NCBI RefSeq assembly: GCF_014633365.1
Contig: NC_068352.1
Span: forward strand, 372,001-436,000
Direction: 5' to 3'
Length of the DNA: 64,000 bases
From: Diospyros lotus
Taxonomy: Eukaryota; Streptophyta; Magnoliopsida; Ericales; Ebenaceae
Within the stretch, counting starts at the first letter, position 1. Every line of letters begins with the position of its first letter. Shown piece after piece: positions 23,801 to 35,572 of this stretch. A program made the position numbers and the translations under genes. Under the pieces are notes generated by a model. That model searched no databases. It had not been told where the DNA came from and saw only the letters and a program-made list of their open reading frames with translations.

Positions 23801-25498
23801 TGTCTTGTGTGGCAACTGGGTAAAGTTGTGTATGTGTGTGGAAGGGGTTTATTCCTTTGTGACTAGAAGGTCATGGGCAAGTTGTGGAAACAGCCTCTTT
23901 TACAATGGATAAGGTTGTGGACAATAAAAATGACCCTCCCCCAACCCTCTTGGGCTTGCATTGTGGAAACAGCATCTTTCTTAAAACATGGATAAGGTTA
24001 TGGCCTACAAAACAAACCCCCCCCCCCCCCCCCCCCCCAATCCTTGTGAAGCAGGGAGCGTAGTGTATTGGGAACATCCTTTACCTCTGTTTACTATGCT
24101 CTTGAAGCCTCCATCACCTTAATGAATTAGAAGGAAGATAACAGATCACTTTTGCTAAGTCCCTTGAGCTATTAAATAAATCCCAGGACAGTGCATTAAC
24201 AATCACCCAAAAACAAAACAAACAAACAAAAAACTAATAGAAAAAGAGAACTTATCTAATTTCTACACTTTTCCTTTAGAGACTTGTTTTCTCCAATCAA
24301 TGCAACTCTGAAACCTAGTTAACATGGCTGTAAGCTTCATCCATCTTGAGTTACTATGGGGATTCTATTCATTGTTTGCCACACATCCCTTGAGGGATAT
24401 AGCTTGGCACTCTGAGTTTGAATGTGGATTCCTTTGTTCTCTCCTTGTTGCTCTAGTCTTTTTGCCCCGCTATGTTCTAGTGATTATATGCCATTTCCAG
24501 TGATTAGCATACCATCAAGAAGGTTCTAAAATATTTTCATTTTTGTTTGTCCTCTCTTTATTTCTCAGATGAGCTTTTTAGATGGTTAGGTTGACAGGTT
24601 TTAATGCTCTTTCCCTTGTACGGGGTTTGCCGCCTCTGGCAACTATGTAAATGCATTTTATTTTCTTTTTTTAGTCTCTCTCCGCCAAGTTGTTTTAGCT
24701 CTCTTAATCCCTGACTTCCTGTGGAATTTTTTTTATCATTATTGCCCCTAGGACCATTCCCTTGGTATTTATTAATCAATATTAAATGTTTGACAAGCTC
24801 CAAGAAGTACATTCACCGACTTGGACAAAAAACCCTGACCTCCTCCACATGGTTCGCTGTTCCGCCTGCTCCAAATCAACTACATAACAATACAGCACCA
24901 ACTCCAGACCTTTCTTCTCCTCCAACTCTGGCCCCTTCGTGGCTCACATAGTTCCTAACTGTCCTGGGAAAGCCCTGCTGCTGCGTGGGGACCATAATCC
25001 AATGATGTCTAAGACATTGACCTTTACCCTCAACCTTTTGTCGAGTATTTGACACTAAATAAATAGCCAAGATGCTTTGGACAAATGTCCATGGTGAACG
25101 GCCTGCTAGGCACATTCTTTGCATTCTGCAACCATCCATGGGCTTTGAGAAGGGTGATCACCTTACCCTACCTAAGTAAGGGGGATTGGGCCAATACTTT
25201 CTGCCAATTAATTAGTGTTCTACAGCTTCTACACCTGGAACCCAGAGGGTCAGCCTGTCTCTGTGTACAGCGAGTGTAGTTAAAACCATTTTTAGCAACA
25301 TTCAAGTTTGAGATAGAGCCCTTTCTTTTTTGGTGTGATGTACAGGTTTACAAGGCCAAACGTGTGGCAACAATGAAAATGATGGAGGATGGATTTGAGG
25401 AGAAAGCCAAAGCCCGAAAAGAGCAGAAGCTGAAGATGTTAGCAGAGAAAGGACTGCTAAAGAAAAGGAAAAGAGGCCGAGCTGGAGCTGCTGAATAG
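17845..25498 (+). CDS. RH36: DEAD-box ATP-dependent RNA helicase, RH36 type, complete
   Basis: ATP-dependent RNA helicase of the Dbp8/DDX49 group; the Arabidopsis member (RH36/SWA3) is nucleolar, acts in 18S rRNA maturation and is needed for gametophyte development. Six exons: 17845-18441, 20109-20431, 22890-23093, 23177-23258, 23607-23705, 25346-25498. All phases agree and give 485 aa (Arabidopsis about 490). Motifs: Q motif with Phe54 and Gln79, motif I AQTGSGKT 96-103, Ia PTRELA 128-133, Ib TPGR 177-180, II DEAD 204-207 (start of exon 2), III SAT 235-237, [11 protein letters not shown] 352-361, [12 protein letters not shown] in exon 4. The C-terminus is a basic tail, [11 protein letters not shown]. 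Exon 1 is GC-rich compared with the AT-rich flanks. The start is the only ATG upstream of the Q motif in frame. A 54-bp duplication spans the stop codon. Confidence 0.96.
18851..18978. repeat. Perfect 64-bp tandem duplication in helicase intron 1
   Basis: Two adjacent copies, 18851-18914 and 18915-18978, starting 'atagtcatcaggtcaacagc' and ending 'aaaaaatcggcat'. I see no differences between them, so the duplication is recent or is an assembly artefact. Confidence 0.9.
21300..21690 (+). mobile_element. LINE endonuclease-domain fragment in helicase intron 2
   Basis: In sense, with stops, the DNA encodes [19 protein letters not shown] (about 21420), then [10 protein letters not shown] (about 21565) and [10 protein letters not shown] (about 21615). 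These are the final conserved blocks of the AP-type endonuclease of plant L1 LINEs, where SDHxP is catalytic. The rest of that intron up to about 22500 may be more of the same element, but I cannot recognise a domain there. Confidence 0.75.
23846..24085 (+). repeat. Au-like SINE copy 2 with internal duplication and poly-C run
   Basis: Starts near 'tttgtgactagaaggtcatg' and carries 'ttgtggaaacagcctctttt'. The block of about 85 bp containing 'gtggaaacagc' and 'tggataaggtt' occurs twice in tandem. A run of C of about 20 (24018-24038) follows, where other copies have 'accctcccccaaccc'. It ends with 'gggagcgtagtgtattggg', the usual Au 3' part. Confidence 0.7.
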
Positions 25499-25589
25499 TG
25501 GCTTCTAACAAAAGGTTGAGGTTTTTTTTTGGCTTCTGGAGCTGCTGAATAGTGGCTTCTAACAAAAAGATGAGGTTTTTTGGGCTTTT
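25482..25589. repeat. 54-bp tandem duplication across the helicase stop codon
   Basis: Copy 1 (25482-25535) contains the last codons and TAG stop; copy 2 (25536-25589) repeats them in the 3' UTR. Both start 'ctggagctgctgaatagtgg'. They differ at a few sites in the 'aaaggttgagg' / 'aaagatgagg' part. Translation ends at the first TAG, so the second copy is untranslated. Confidence 0.9.
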
Positions 25590-25845
25590 GTAAATCAAAT
25601 ATTTCTCATCTGGCTTGTAAAAGTAACAATTGTTTTGAGGGATGATGATCATATGGCGACATGTACCTCAGAACATGTCGCCATAAATTGTAGCAGCCCT
25701 CTTGTCTTATTTTTAATGGAAACAAACACTATTTTGGTCTTATGTTCTATGGATTGGAGGGTCAGATTATTCTGGTGTGCTTTTAAAATAAGGGTAATTT
25801 AAATCACAGTATTAAGGGTAATGGGTAAGCAACAATAAATGTATC

Positions 25846-26560
25846 TTGGCCAAACTTATATTTTTGTTTTTATACTTTCACATTTTGGTCGTGTGCTCAC
25901 TTAATTTTTTGTTATTTTAAATATTTACATTTTTTAGTTAATTTAGTTCTTTTACTTTGATTTTTTTTGTGTAATAATTTAAATTTGTTATTATTTCAAT
26001 TATATTTTTGTATTTATATTTTTAAGTTAATTTAATCTATATATTTTGATATATCAAAAAACAAAAAAAGATGAGGTGAATTAGCACATGAATTTTAGTT
26101 GATTTGTCAAGTTAGAAATAGTCACCAATTGTCTTCTTTTGCTCTTTTACCAAACATATTATAATTCTTTAGATATAATCAGGTAAGTTTTGATGATTAC
26201 CTTTTATTTTATTTTTTTTACATATTAAAGTATAAGAATTAAATTTATTAAAAAATATAAATATATAGATATAATCAAAATAATGAAAAATTTGAGTTAT
26301 CATATGAAAAAAATTAAAGTATATGGAGTTAAATTGAATTAAAAATATAATGAAAATTTTGAGTAGTCACAAAAAAAAAAAATGTAAAAGTATAAGGATA
26401 AAAATATAGATTGGGCTAATATATTTTTTTAAAATAAAATATAAAAAATTAAATTGACTAAAAAACCTAGGTTTAAGAATATAATTGAAACAATAAAACA
26501 TTTAAATGGTTACAAAAAAAAATTAAAAATACAAAGGTAAAAATATAGATTTGGCTAATG
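25846..26560. repeat. AT-rich foldback element downstream of the helicase
   Basis: Left end 'ttggccaaacttatattttt'; right end, reversed, 'tagccaaatctatattttta'. The bases ATGTAT occur just outside both ends and may be a target duplication. The right half is itself present twice, with a second 'aaaatatagattgggctaat' near 26400. It is related to the element at 11773-12130. Confidence 0.55.
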
Positions 26561-27400
26561 TATTTTATTTTTAAATAAAATATATTTTACTGTATCTTAT
26601 TTTTAATATGTAAACAATTATATTGATTGGTTAAATTATTCAAACATAATACATTTATTTTTAATAAATTAGAATTGTTTGAATCTTAAAAATAAAATAT
26701 AATAAATATATTTGATTTTAATAATAAGGCGCATTTTAACCATTGTCTATAATACAATGATTAACATCATTTTTCAAATAATAATAGGTTAAATTAAGAG
26801 TTTTGAAATTTGTTATTTTAATTTGAGGAAAATTAAGAATTTTACTTTTTCAAATAAGAGAATTACCAAATTTTTAAACAATAACTTTATTCTTTTTAAA
26901 AAATTAAAATTTCTATTAATTTTAAATTATTTTCTATAACAATATTAAATCTTTTATTTTATCATAAAATCATATTTAAAACATAAAAACCTTTAATAGT
27001 TATGAAAATATCACATTTAATTTTTGATATACAAGATATTAAAATTTGATATGTCCATTATTAAAAATGATTGTTTTAAGTGTTTATCGTAACAGAACAT
27101 TAACGTGTGTATGAAAATGTCAATTTCTATTAATGACAATACTATGCAGATAACCAATTGATAGTATTTAATTATGTTAACAATTTTGTTATATTTTTTT
27201 AATAATAATTAAAAAAAATTATGTTTTATCATTAATTAATATATAAAAAGGTTAAAATTTTGTATTTTAGTTATTGAAAATTGAGGGTCTAAGTGATGTT
27301 AATTGTTTTAAAAAAAAAAAAATCGTATTTACTAATTACCCTGTCTGTCTGGCGTTTCCTGGTCATGATTTGATGCGCAAACGCTGAAAAGCTTATTGCC
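26561..27400. other. AT-rich intergenic DNA
   Basis: More than three quarters A/T by eye, with long poly-A and poly-T tracts and no open frame or repeat family that I recognise. It ends at a sharp rise in GC near 27340, which probably marks the promoter and leader of the next gene. Confidence 0.6.
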
Positions 27401-27535
27401 ATGGCGGAGACACGGTGGTCGTAGGTATTCCCAAATCGTTCTGAAGATCAAAGAGTTCGAAGGATCTGCCGAAACCCTAATCCGTCCCAGAAAATCGATT
27501 TCAATCTCTGTGTCCGTCACTCGCTAACAGCAACG
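27400..27535 (+). promoter_or_regulatory. Probable 5' leader exon of the 164-aa gene
   Basis: A GC-rich block containing 'ccgaaaccctaatccgtccc', typical of plant 5' UTRs, is followed by a candidate donor GTCAGC at 27536. The first coding exon begins 3 kb later behind a good acceptor (AAATGCAG ending at 30539), so a long leader intron is inferred. There is no transcript evidence. Confidence 0.4.
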
Positions 27536-29050
27536 GGTCAGCTTCAGATCCTCCCTCCCTTAATTGCTTCATGCTTCTATCAAAGCCTTGTTATGGGCGG
27601 CGGCTTTGCCACCAACGTCCAAATACTTCCTCTTCTCTTCTTCCTCTAGTTTCTGTAATGCTTATCTGCATGTTTATGCGTACGGGACATTGTCTACTTG
27701 TGGGTTTGTAATTGCCGTAGTTGATGCCATTCATTGTTGGCTTATGCGCGCTTTATCAATGTCGCTCCAATTTGGGGTTAGGTTTTCATTTTGTATCTTC
27801 CTTGCAGATGTCAGATTCTTAACATTTTCATGGTGCAATGGTGCTTTCTCAAGGGTTTTGTGACCTCAAACCTCCAAATTCGTTTTCCTGTAAATTTTTC
27901 ATCACTAATCTTGTTCGATCATCATGTGGAGGTCTTTAATGGGAATTCTCTCAGTTTCACCTTTGTGTTACTCGTAAGTGTGGCAAGGATAGAATTGACG
28001 ACATCTCTGTTCATTTTTGCGGGATCTTTTAGACCATTTTTTGTATTGGTAACATACGAGCTCTGAGATGGTTAATGATTCTCACCTGTAGATTACACAA
28101 TCATTTTGTTAAATTTGAATAAATTTTTATCTTTTCTAATTTGTTTAACCAAAATTTGTTCCTTTCCCTTTTATGCATGTTTACCTTTTACATTAAATTG
28201 TCATTCAATTTTAATAAGTATTTATGTATATGGGCTAATGTGCCAAGTATAACCTGTGTCAAACCGACTGTTTTGTTTGGCTGTTTCTTTTCTTATACTT
28301 TTCTAATATGCATGTACTTTAATTTCCTTCTCTTGTCAAGATTTTATGTGCAACGCACAAAAGCATATTCTAACAGAGTAGTACACACGAATCCTTGTGA
28401 AAATCAAAGAGCTCGAAGATTTTTTTGAAACTATATCTGCCCTAGAAAATTGTTCTCAATCAGCTCTAGATTGCCCTTCCTTCCTCAATTCTATCAAAAC
28501 CGTTAATAGTTGGAGTTGGCTTTGCCATCCATGTCCAAAATAATCCGTCCACCCCGCCACCTGGCACTCTCTCTTGCTTGCCCCCCCCCCCCCTTCCCCC
28601 AACAAAATACCCTATCTATTTTCCCCAAAACGTCTTCTCTATTTCTTTTGTTAGTTTCTTTTCACTTTTTCCATCACATTTATGCACATTTACCTGTTAT
28701 ATGTATGCATTCTTGTGTATGGTTTTAGAATTCCTGTAGTTGATGCCATAGATTGTTGTGTTCTATTGTTGTCTGTGAATTCCCTCCAATTCGTGGAGCT
28801 TAAGCTATGAATTTTGGCTAGTTGGGTGGGTTAGCAGGGGGTGTTTACAGATTATTACAGTTGACAAGCAATAGCAGCTGGGGGGATTAAGTAATATCAC
28901 CCACTGTATCCAATTGACATCATTCTTCTTTTGATGTCAGTGGATATTATATTCAGATTTCAGACTGGCTTCTTAGTGTTAGTTGTGCTTTCTCCCAGCA
29001 ATTTGTGACCTTGAAGCTCCAAGATCCTTATCTTCTAAATCTTTGATATC
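27430..29050. repeat. Degenerate tandem duplication of the leader region
   Basis: Copy A is about 27430-27930 and copy B about 28390-29050. Shared blocks in the same order are: 'gatcaaagagttcgaag' (27445, 28400), 'ggctttgccaccaacgtcca' (27603, 28518), 'gtagttgatgcca' (27717, 28736) and 'tttgtgacctcaaacctcca' (27858, 29004). The offset grows from about 955 to 1145 bp, so copy B has gained sequence. Divergence is high, so the duplication is old. Confidence 0.75.
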
Positions 29051-29216
29051 AAATGCCATCTGAAAATAAACCTTAATAGCTCAAAATATACTGTCTCTTA
29101 ATCTTCTTAGAGACATTCATGATCTTCTGTCTCATTCTTCTCCTGGAGAGGGAAAATTTGTCATTAAACCCCCCAAATCTTTTTCTTGTGAAATCTTGTT
29201 CTCCTTCCTAGAAATG

Positions 29217-29350
29217 GAATTAATCTTCCACCACCATCTTTATATGAAAAAGTTTCATGAGATGGCGTTGAATGAAGATAAATTGATGTAGTCATGTTCC
29301 ATCACATAATTGATATTGTGAAGCCAACCTGTACAACATGGAAGCATGGC
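29217..29350. repeat. Dispersed repeat shared with the callose synthase intron
   Basis: Contains 'gtcatgttccatcacataat' and 'ttgatattgtgaagccaacc', repeated with small changes at 39316-39437. The similarity covers about 120 bp on the same strand and stops abruptly on both sides. No family is recognised; it may be a fragment of an LTR. Confidence 0.6.
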
Positions 29351-29769
29351 AATTAGTTTTCATTATGCCAGCCAGTAGAAAAATATAGTTTCCATGAATG
29401 AAACTGAGTCAGGATCAAAGCAACTGTCAAGTTGTTGAATCCATAATGCCATGAGAGAAGATAGGAAAGAGGTTAGGATGAAATTCAAGATTTAATTGTG
29501 AACATGAATAACTGGTTCTTGGCTTTCCAATACATTAGAAATTATTGGAAAATGTGTTCGTGAAGTGAAAGTTCTAACATGATGCTTGTGAACTCAATTG
29601 CTTACTTTTGGGTAGAAAATGTCTAAGCTTTGGTGGCCAAAAATGTTGGGATTCCTTACATAATCTTTAGAATATCCATTATATTGGGATCCTCTATATT
29701 TAGGTTCAAGTTATATCCCATGATTGTGAGTAGTTATTAAGCGACCAGCAGGATCTTGATTGTGAGCTT

Positions 29770-29935
29770 TAATAATGATGGTAGATTTGCTATCATGTGA
29801 TTGGAAGGTCATGGGTTTGAGTTGTAAAAGCCTCTTTCCAAAACAAGAATAAGGGTGCATACAAAATTGACCCTCTACCAACCCTTGCAAAATGGGTAGC
29901 CTAGGCCACTAGGTCATCCTTATTAGGTGACCGTG
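29770..29935 (+). repeat. Au-like SINE copy 3
   Basis: 'gtgattggaaggtcatgggt' and 'ttgagttgtaaaagcctctt' (B-box region) are followed by 'aataagggtgcatacaaaat', 'accctctaccaacccttgc' and 'aaaatgggtagcctagg'. It lies in sense orientation in the presumed leader intron of the 164-aa gene. Confidence 0.7.
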
Positions 29936-30560
29936 ATCATTAATGGTTTTCTTGGAGAAGCATGGACAAGTAAGCTTATATCTGTCTGTTCAAATTGTTA
30001 TCAAAATCAAGTCGAGTGGGGTTTCTTTCTACCAAAAAGTAAAAATGCTAACCGTATTTGACAGAATATAGTTTGCTTAAGGTTTAAACTCAAATGTTTC
30101 AAATGAAGGAAGCCTTCTCTGGGTGGTTACATCAAGTTTTGTTGTCCTTATGCTCTGCTACAGAAAAATAGATTCCACCAAGTTTTCCTTAATATGGTTA
30201 TTTCAGAACTTTTTTGTTGGATTTTCTAGAATCTATTTTTCTGTCGTTTCTCTGGTCATGTTCTATTTGCAATGGGACTAGCTTAGTAGCTTTGAACAAT
30301 TTCTCTCCTTGGTTCATTGTATATATTCAGTTGTGACCAATTATATGCAACAAATTAAAATGGTTGTATCTAATTATAATGAAAGACAGGGTTCTCTCAG
30401 AGTCTCAGTTCTCTGAAAGGCCCAGATTGATTTGGTGAAATTGTCAAGCCAGAATCTGGTCCTACTTCATGGCCTCTTTATTTAAAGTGTTTGTACTATT
30501 TTTCCTTATTCAGTTTTTCATAATAGCTTCAAATGCAGAGGCTCCAAACGCAGAATCACC

Positions 30561-31055
30561 ATGCAACAACATGGAAAGAACATCCAGAATGGGAGGCCTC
30601 AACACTTTGTTAGCTCAAACATGACAAAAGCAACTCATTCTAGCTTGGACGAATTCAAGTATGGATTCCCATCAGATGGCTTAGCAGTTGTCTCTATCAA
30701 ATGGTGGGGAAGCAGCAGTCTGGGCAGTAATGGGGATATCAGCGTGAAAGGAGAGAGGGATTTTGAAGAAGCCAAAAGAACTGAAGAATTGGTGGATGAT
30801 GGAGCCTGTATGTCAGTGATTAATGAAGAGAAACCTGGAATTGGAAACAATGAAAGCAATTCCAGTCCACAAGGGACAGGCTTATTGTCTTGTATAAGAA
30901 AAAGAGCTGCAGAAGAAGGGCGAGAAGCATTAAGGCTTGGTGTTCATCGAGGCCATGGTATAAACAAGCTAGATAGGAGAGAGAGGAAGTTACTTCTTCA
31001 GATATTCAGATCCTCGATGCCAAGTCACTTGAAACGTGGATCTTCTCAATCTTGA
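30561..31055 (+). CDS. Conserved plant protein of unknown function, 164 aa
   Basis: A single-exon open frame with ATG at 30561 and stop TGA at 31053-31055, 21 bp after a good splice acceptor. Two blocks look conserved in a small plant family that I recall only as unknown proteins (Arabidopsis At3g57930/At2g42190-like; name uncertain). They are DGLAVVSIKWWG at about residues 38-49 and a basic C-terminal block, RKRAAEEGREALRLGVHRGHG, then LDRRERKLLLQIFRSSMPS at about 111-156. The N-terminus (QHGKNIQNGRPQ) and the middle are polar and probably disordered. There is no signal peptide, membrane segment or known catalytic motif. The basic helical C-terminus might bind nucleic acid or a partner; that is speculation. 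Its long leader intron carries an old tandem duplication and a SINE. Confidence 0.75.
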   Translation: MQQHGKNIQNGRPQHFVSSNMTKATHSSLDEFKYGFPSDGLAVVSIKWWGSSSLGSNGDISVKGERDFEEAKRTEELVDDGACMSVINEEKPGIGNNESNSSPQGTGLLSCIRKRAAEEGREALRLGVHRGHGINKLDRRERKLLLQIFRSSMPSHLKRGSSQS

Positions 31056-32518
31056 TGGTGGTATTGGCCATAAAGCAACAGTTTTTTGTTATGGTATGCT
31101 CTCTGAACCATCTGCATTTACTTTTACAAGCAATTCAGACATCCTTGTGGTTATGGATTCCATGACCGGTGCAAAATTGGCCATGCATTTGTGTGTACTC
31201 AAATTTTCCGTGCATCATTACATGATTGCCTTTAATCCACTATATGTTCATTCATTCAGTCTGCCTCAATATTCTTCAGACTACCTACTTTTTCAGTTTG
31301 TAGTGTCTTTTATGCACTTACCCTACCTAGTGGGATTAAGGTTTGATATTTTGTTGTTTTGTAGTGTTTGTTATACAAGTTATAATTGAGGCTGATCGAC
31401 ATTTGTCATTCTTTTCCTGCTATGTGGAAGCAAAAAGGGCTCATCCACAAAGCAAAAGGTGCATGTTGCTCTAATGGAAAGCAGGAACACCAACAGTTTA
31501 TGGGGGTAGTGGTCTTTTTACTCTGAAATCAGAATTGAGTCTGTCATTACTCATCCTAGAAGAATGATGTTATGCTATGGAAATGTAGCCCTAGTTCTAC
31601 TAACATTAGATTCATGTTTATCTCTATCATAGTTTCTCTTTCTTTTCATTTTCTTGGGGCAGCTTATTGAAGGGAACTTGTGATAAGAAATCCCAAATAG
31701 AGGCAAGGGTTTATGGAATGAGTCATAAGGTGGGGGTAAGATGAGCGTTCTTGTAATGCCTCATTTTTCCTGGTGTGTTATCACCTAAAAAATTTAGGCT
31801 TTTTTTAAGAATTACATCTACATTCAGAAACTTTTATAAATTTTTGTTTTAGCCTAATTAGAGTTGTGCACAAACATAACCTAGATCAAATCTTATTGAG
31901 ATATAATATTAAAAATTTAAAACATCAATTAAGTAATATCATGTCATTACATATCTTGTATCGAGTTTAAGGATTTAAGGAAATTAAATAATATAATGAT
32001 AACTAATTCCAAATATAAAAAACATAAATAGTAAGTCTATCTTCTCATCAACCATCTTTTCATTTTCCCCTGAAGTGGTTGAATCACTTATGACACGTTT
32101 GAATATGTCTATGTCGAATTAGGTAATGAATCACTTAGTGGCAATTCTAAAATGATTTTTCAAGTATATGAACAAATACCTAATATGTATAAACTACCTA
32201 TATTCATTATGATAAAGGAAGTGATAACTATTGTTTATTATTTATCGATTAAATTTACATCATTTGGTTTGCGGTGAAATGCGAATTATTCGTTGATAAC
32301 AATATATACATTATTTATTCGTAGAATCACAAAAAATATATGCCGTAAGCAAGAATTATACTACCACATGCATAAATTCTGTGACAATATTGCAATTTAT
32401 ACAAAATTTTCTGTCTCAAATATAATAACATGTAAATTGCATTGTACTGATGTAATTTGAGCAAAAACGAAGGGCGTATGTGTAATAAATAGAACATAAC
32501 GAGTCTAAGTGCAATAAC

Positions 32519-33115
32519 TCAGAATTTCACACGCAACCCATTTCTTCTTCGAGAAGGAACTTCGCTATCGTCCACCCTCCGACCAACCTTCACCGCTGTT
32601 GTTGCTGCCGGAAGCCGCTCCCGACCACTATCGCCGTTGTGTGCATCGCCAGAAACTGCTATTGAAGCCGGGAGTTGCTGTGTCGTCTCCTCCGTTGACA
32701 ACCAGTCGACCGACTAGTTCGCTAGTTGCTAAGAAAAGCTCGTGATCTATTGCCTTTGCACCGCCGTAGTCCCTGCTTCGCCGCCGCTAGCCACCCTTGC
32801 CTCGCTGGATAATCTGCCACCTACTATCGTTGTTACCAGTTCGCTGGCGACCTTCCCGCAAATCCCTTCCCCTCCCTCCCTTTCTTGCTTTGGTGTTCAA
32901 AACCGAAGTAACACCCACTGCTTTTATAGGCCAAATCTGCCATTTTTTATTGATTCGTTGCCATATATAGACATATATACGATTGCATACAAGCACGATT
33001 CCTTGCCATTTTTCATCCAATTGTTCAATCTTTTTAGTCAAAATCGATCTTTGATTGCTCCGAATCAATTTTTGAATCGTAGATTTGAGATTGCTTCAAG
33101 TTATGGAAAGATTTG
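32519..33115. other. GC-rich island with coding-like composition
   Basis: About 600 bp rich in C and CGCC/TCGCC, set sharply in AT-rich DNA. A plus frame (32742-33116, Pro/Ser/Leu-rich at first, then losing coding character) and a minus frame (32519-32701) are open. Neither gives a recognisable domain. It resembles the leader of an LTR retroelement or DNA captured by a transposon more than a gene. No terminal repeats were found. Confidence 0.4.
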
Positions 33116-35572
33116 AGGCGGTGGGTCATTGTCTTTCAGAACTTTTTACTGATTTACTTTGTTGTCAGTGGCCTACCTAAACTGTTCATTTTGTCATGTA
33201 ATAGTCTTTTCGCTATTCTTCTACCTCAATTACTTTTGATCCATGGTCAATAATGGAATCCCAAAGTAGTGTTGTGTTCAAGGTTATGCCTTATTCGATG
33301 CTTGTCTTTCAATTCATTTTAACCCGCACTTGGGATGCCCTTCTTTGCGGGGGCTCTTATTAGTTAGTCAATCATTCGATTTTGACAAGAGAGATAAATT
33401 TGATTCTGATCTACAATGACAACACAATGAGTGAATTCGAATCTGAGAATTCAAACCGCTCATCACTCCTTGCTGACTATTAGGGCAATTTCATTACTGG
33501 CTATTAGGTCAATTTCAGGAGACATCTTAACTCAAACTTGTTTGAATTTTATTCAAGTTTAAAGTAGACTATTCGATAAACTTGTTATGTGTTTTAACTA
33601 CCTTCAGCTTCAAATAATTTTTAATTCTCTGATTTCTTGCGAAATTGAGTCCTACGAATTTCTCTCAATTCCATCTACTAACCCTCGGTATTAGGATCGG
33701 CCTAATTTGATACAATTTTGTCAAATTTTATGTTCAAATTTAGCTCCTTAACAGAGCCTAATTGGTGTATTTTATAATTTTAGATAAATTACATTTAGGT
33801 CCAATTCTTTATACGTTCACGTTTTAGTTCGTTTGGATTGTTCGAGGGTCAATAATTCACTAAATTATCACTAAGTCCCTTTTTTTGCCTAATTTAAAAA
33901 TAATTTTTAACATCTAAAATTCACTAAAGTTTTCGAATATTTAAATGCCTTTTGAAAGGTTCGAAGGTTGGTCTCGTGGAGTAAATAGAAGCAGCTTAGG
34001 ATAGGATTCTGGTAGGGCATTCACAAGAGTTTGAGATTCATTTAGAAAATGGATACAGGGAATCATCCCTACACAAAACATCTTGTAACATTTATGTATT
34101 AGTCTATTGTATTTTGTGTTACATCAATATAAATATATATAACATAATAATACACGAATATCCAAATAGTATTTTAACACAGGGATACATCGAACAGGAT
34201 CAAGTGGCTTCCTTTCTTTCTTTCTTTCTTTTTATTTTTTTTCAAATTCTAATTAATATTCTAAAAATCTATGTAGGGAATGTTGATTTTTTTTTTTTTA
34301 AGGTGTAGAGCTGCTCATCACAAATTTTGGGATGAGTTGTAATTTTTTTTTTATTGAGTTATTATTAAAAATTATTTTTTTACATTAAAAATTTAATTTT
34401 AATTATTTTTTACACTACAAAAATTAATTTTAATAGTAGACTACCCTAGCTTGAACCCAAGGCAGCTCACACGTAAATCCGACACTATTTGCAAAACGTA
34501 ACTGTCGGCGTTCAATTTCAGCCGACCATGATTGGTTTTGGGCCGCGGTGAGTAAATTCAAAATACCAAAAAAAAGAAAAGAACCCAAATTCTAAACGTG
34601 AGTCAACACTGGAATTTTTACGTGGTTCGGCCAGAACAATGCCTACTCCATGATCGCACTCTGATTATTCTTTCAGAATGGTGGTATCTTATTATTCTCC
34701 ATGTCCCTCAAGATATCTACGACTCTCATTTATACTGAGGGGCTTTTACAATTTAGATAACATATAAAAATACAATGATTGTATAATTGGGGACAAACTG
34801 CCCTTATCGTTTACATAAAACTGGGAGTGAGATCCCCATTACGAGGAGCATAGGCTGTTGCAGGTAAAGTAATTGGACCCTATCTCTGACTTATAAACAA
34901 CTTTGTCACTTATGCGAGCTGGGGGTTTTGGGCTAGCGACTTGGGTGGTTTAGCGAACTAAAGGATAATGCCGGGAGCTCGTTAGTTGATTGCTGGGAGC
35001 TTTTTGGAACCTCGCTTTACGAGCTTCAGATTTCGATGGTGGCTGGACTTTCCTCGACGAGGTCGCTTGGGCCTTTTTGGCTTTGGGTGATTGAGCCGGT
35101 CCATCAAACCGAGTCTGGCCCATGTGAGATGACACAGAAAATACATATAACAGTAACTTATGAAATCAAGCTCCTTGTGAGAGCGAGTTTTACAAATTCA
35201 TCAAATTTTGTACAAGATTATCTTGTACACAAACGATGGAGTTCACTGTTATAAACAACGAGTTCTATTGAAACTTGCTCTTTTGAAGAGTGAGTTTGCC
35301 TCACTTAAATTTTCACATTAACTTTACATTCTATCGTGGCGTGTAAGATTTGTAGTATTTTATTAAATAGTTTGAAATATATAATATTTTAATTTTATAT
35401 AATATATATGGGGTCAGTGCAAGAATTTTAATTTTTATTATTGTAATGATTCAATTTTGATTTTTATTAAAAAAAAAATTTAGTCTCCCTTTTGACTTTT
35501 TGCCAAATTTTATTAATGAAAATTGATGTGATGTGCATTAATATAACCATCAAAGTGACTTAATTGTGGAAT

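Noticed and set aside
24558..25279. Several short frames in helicase intron 5
   Set aside because: Both strands, no domain, no repeat signature. Left as intron.
31036..31389. 117-codon frame after the 164-aa gene
   Set aside because: Overlaps the end of the gene in another frame, is hydrophobic from T-rich DNA, and fits a 3' UTR.
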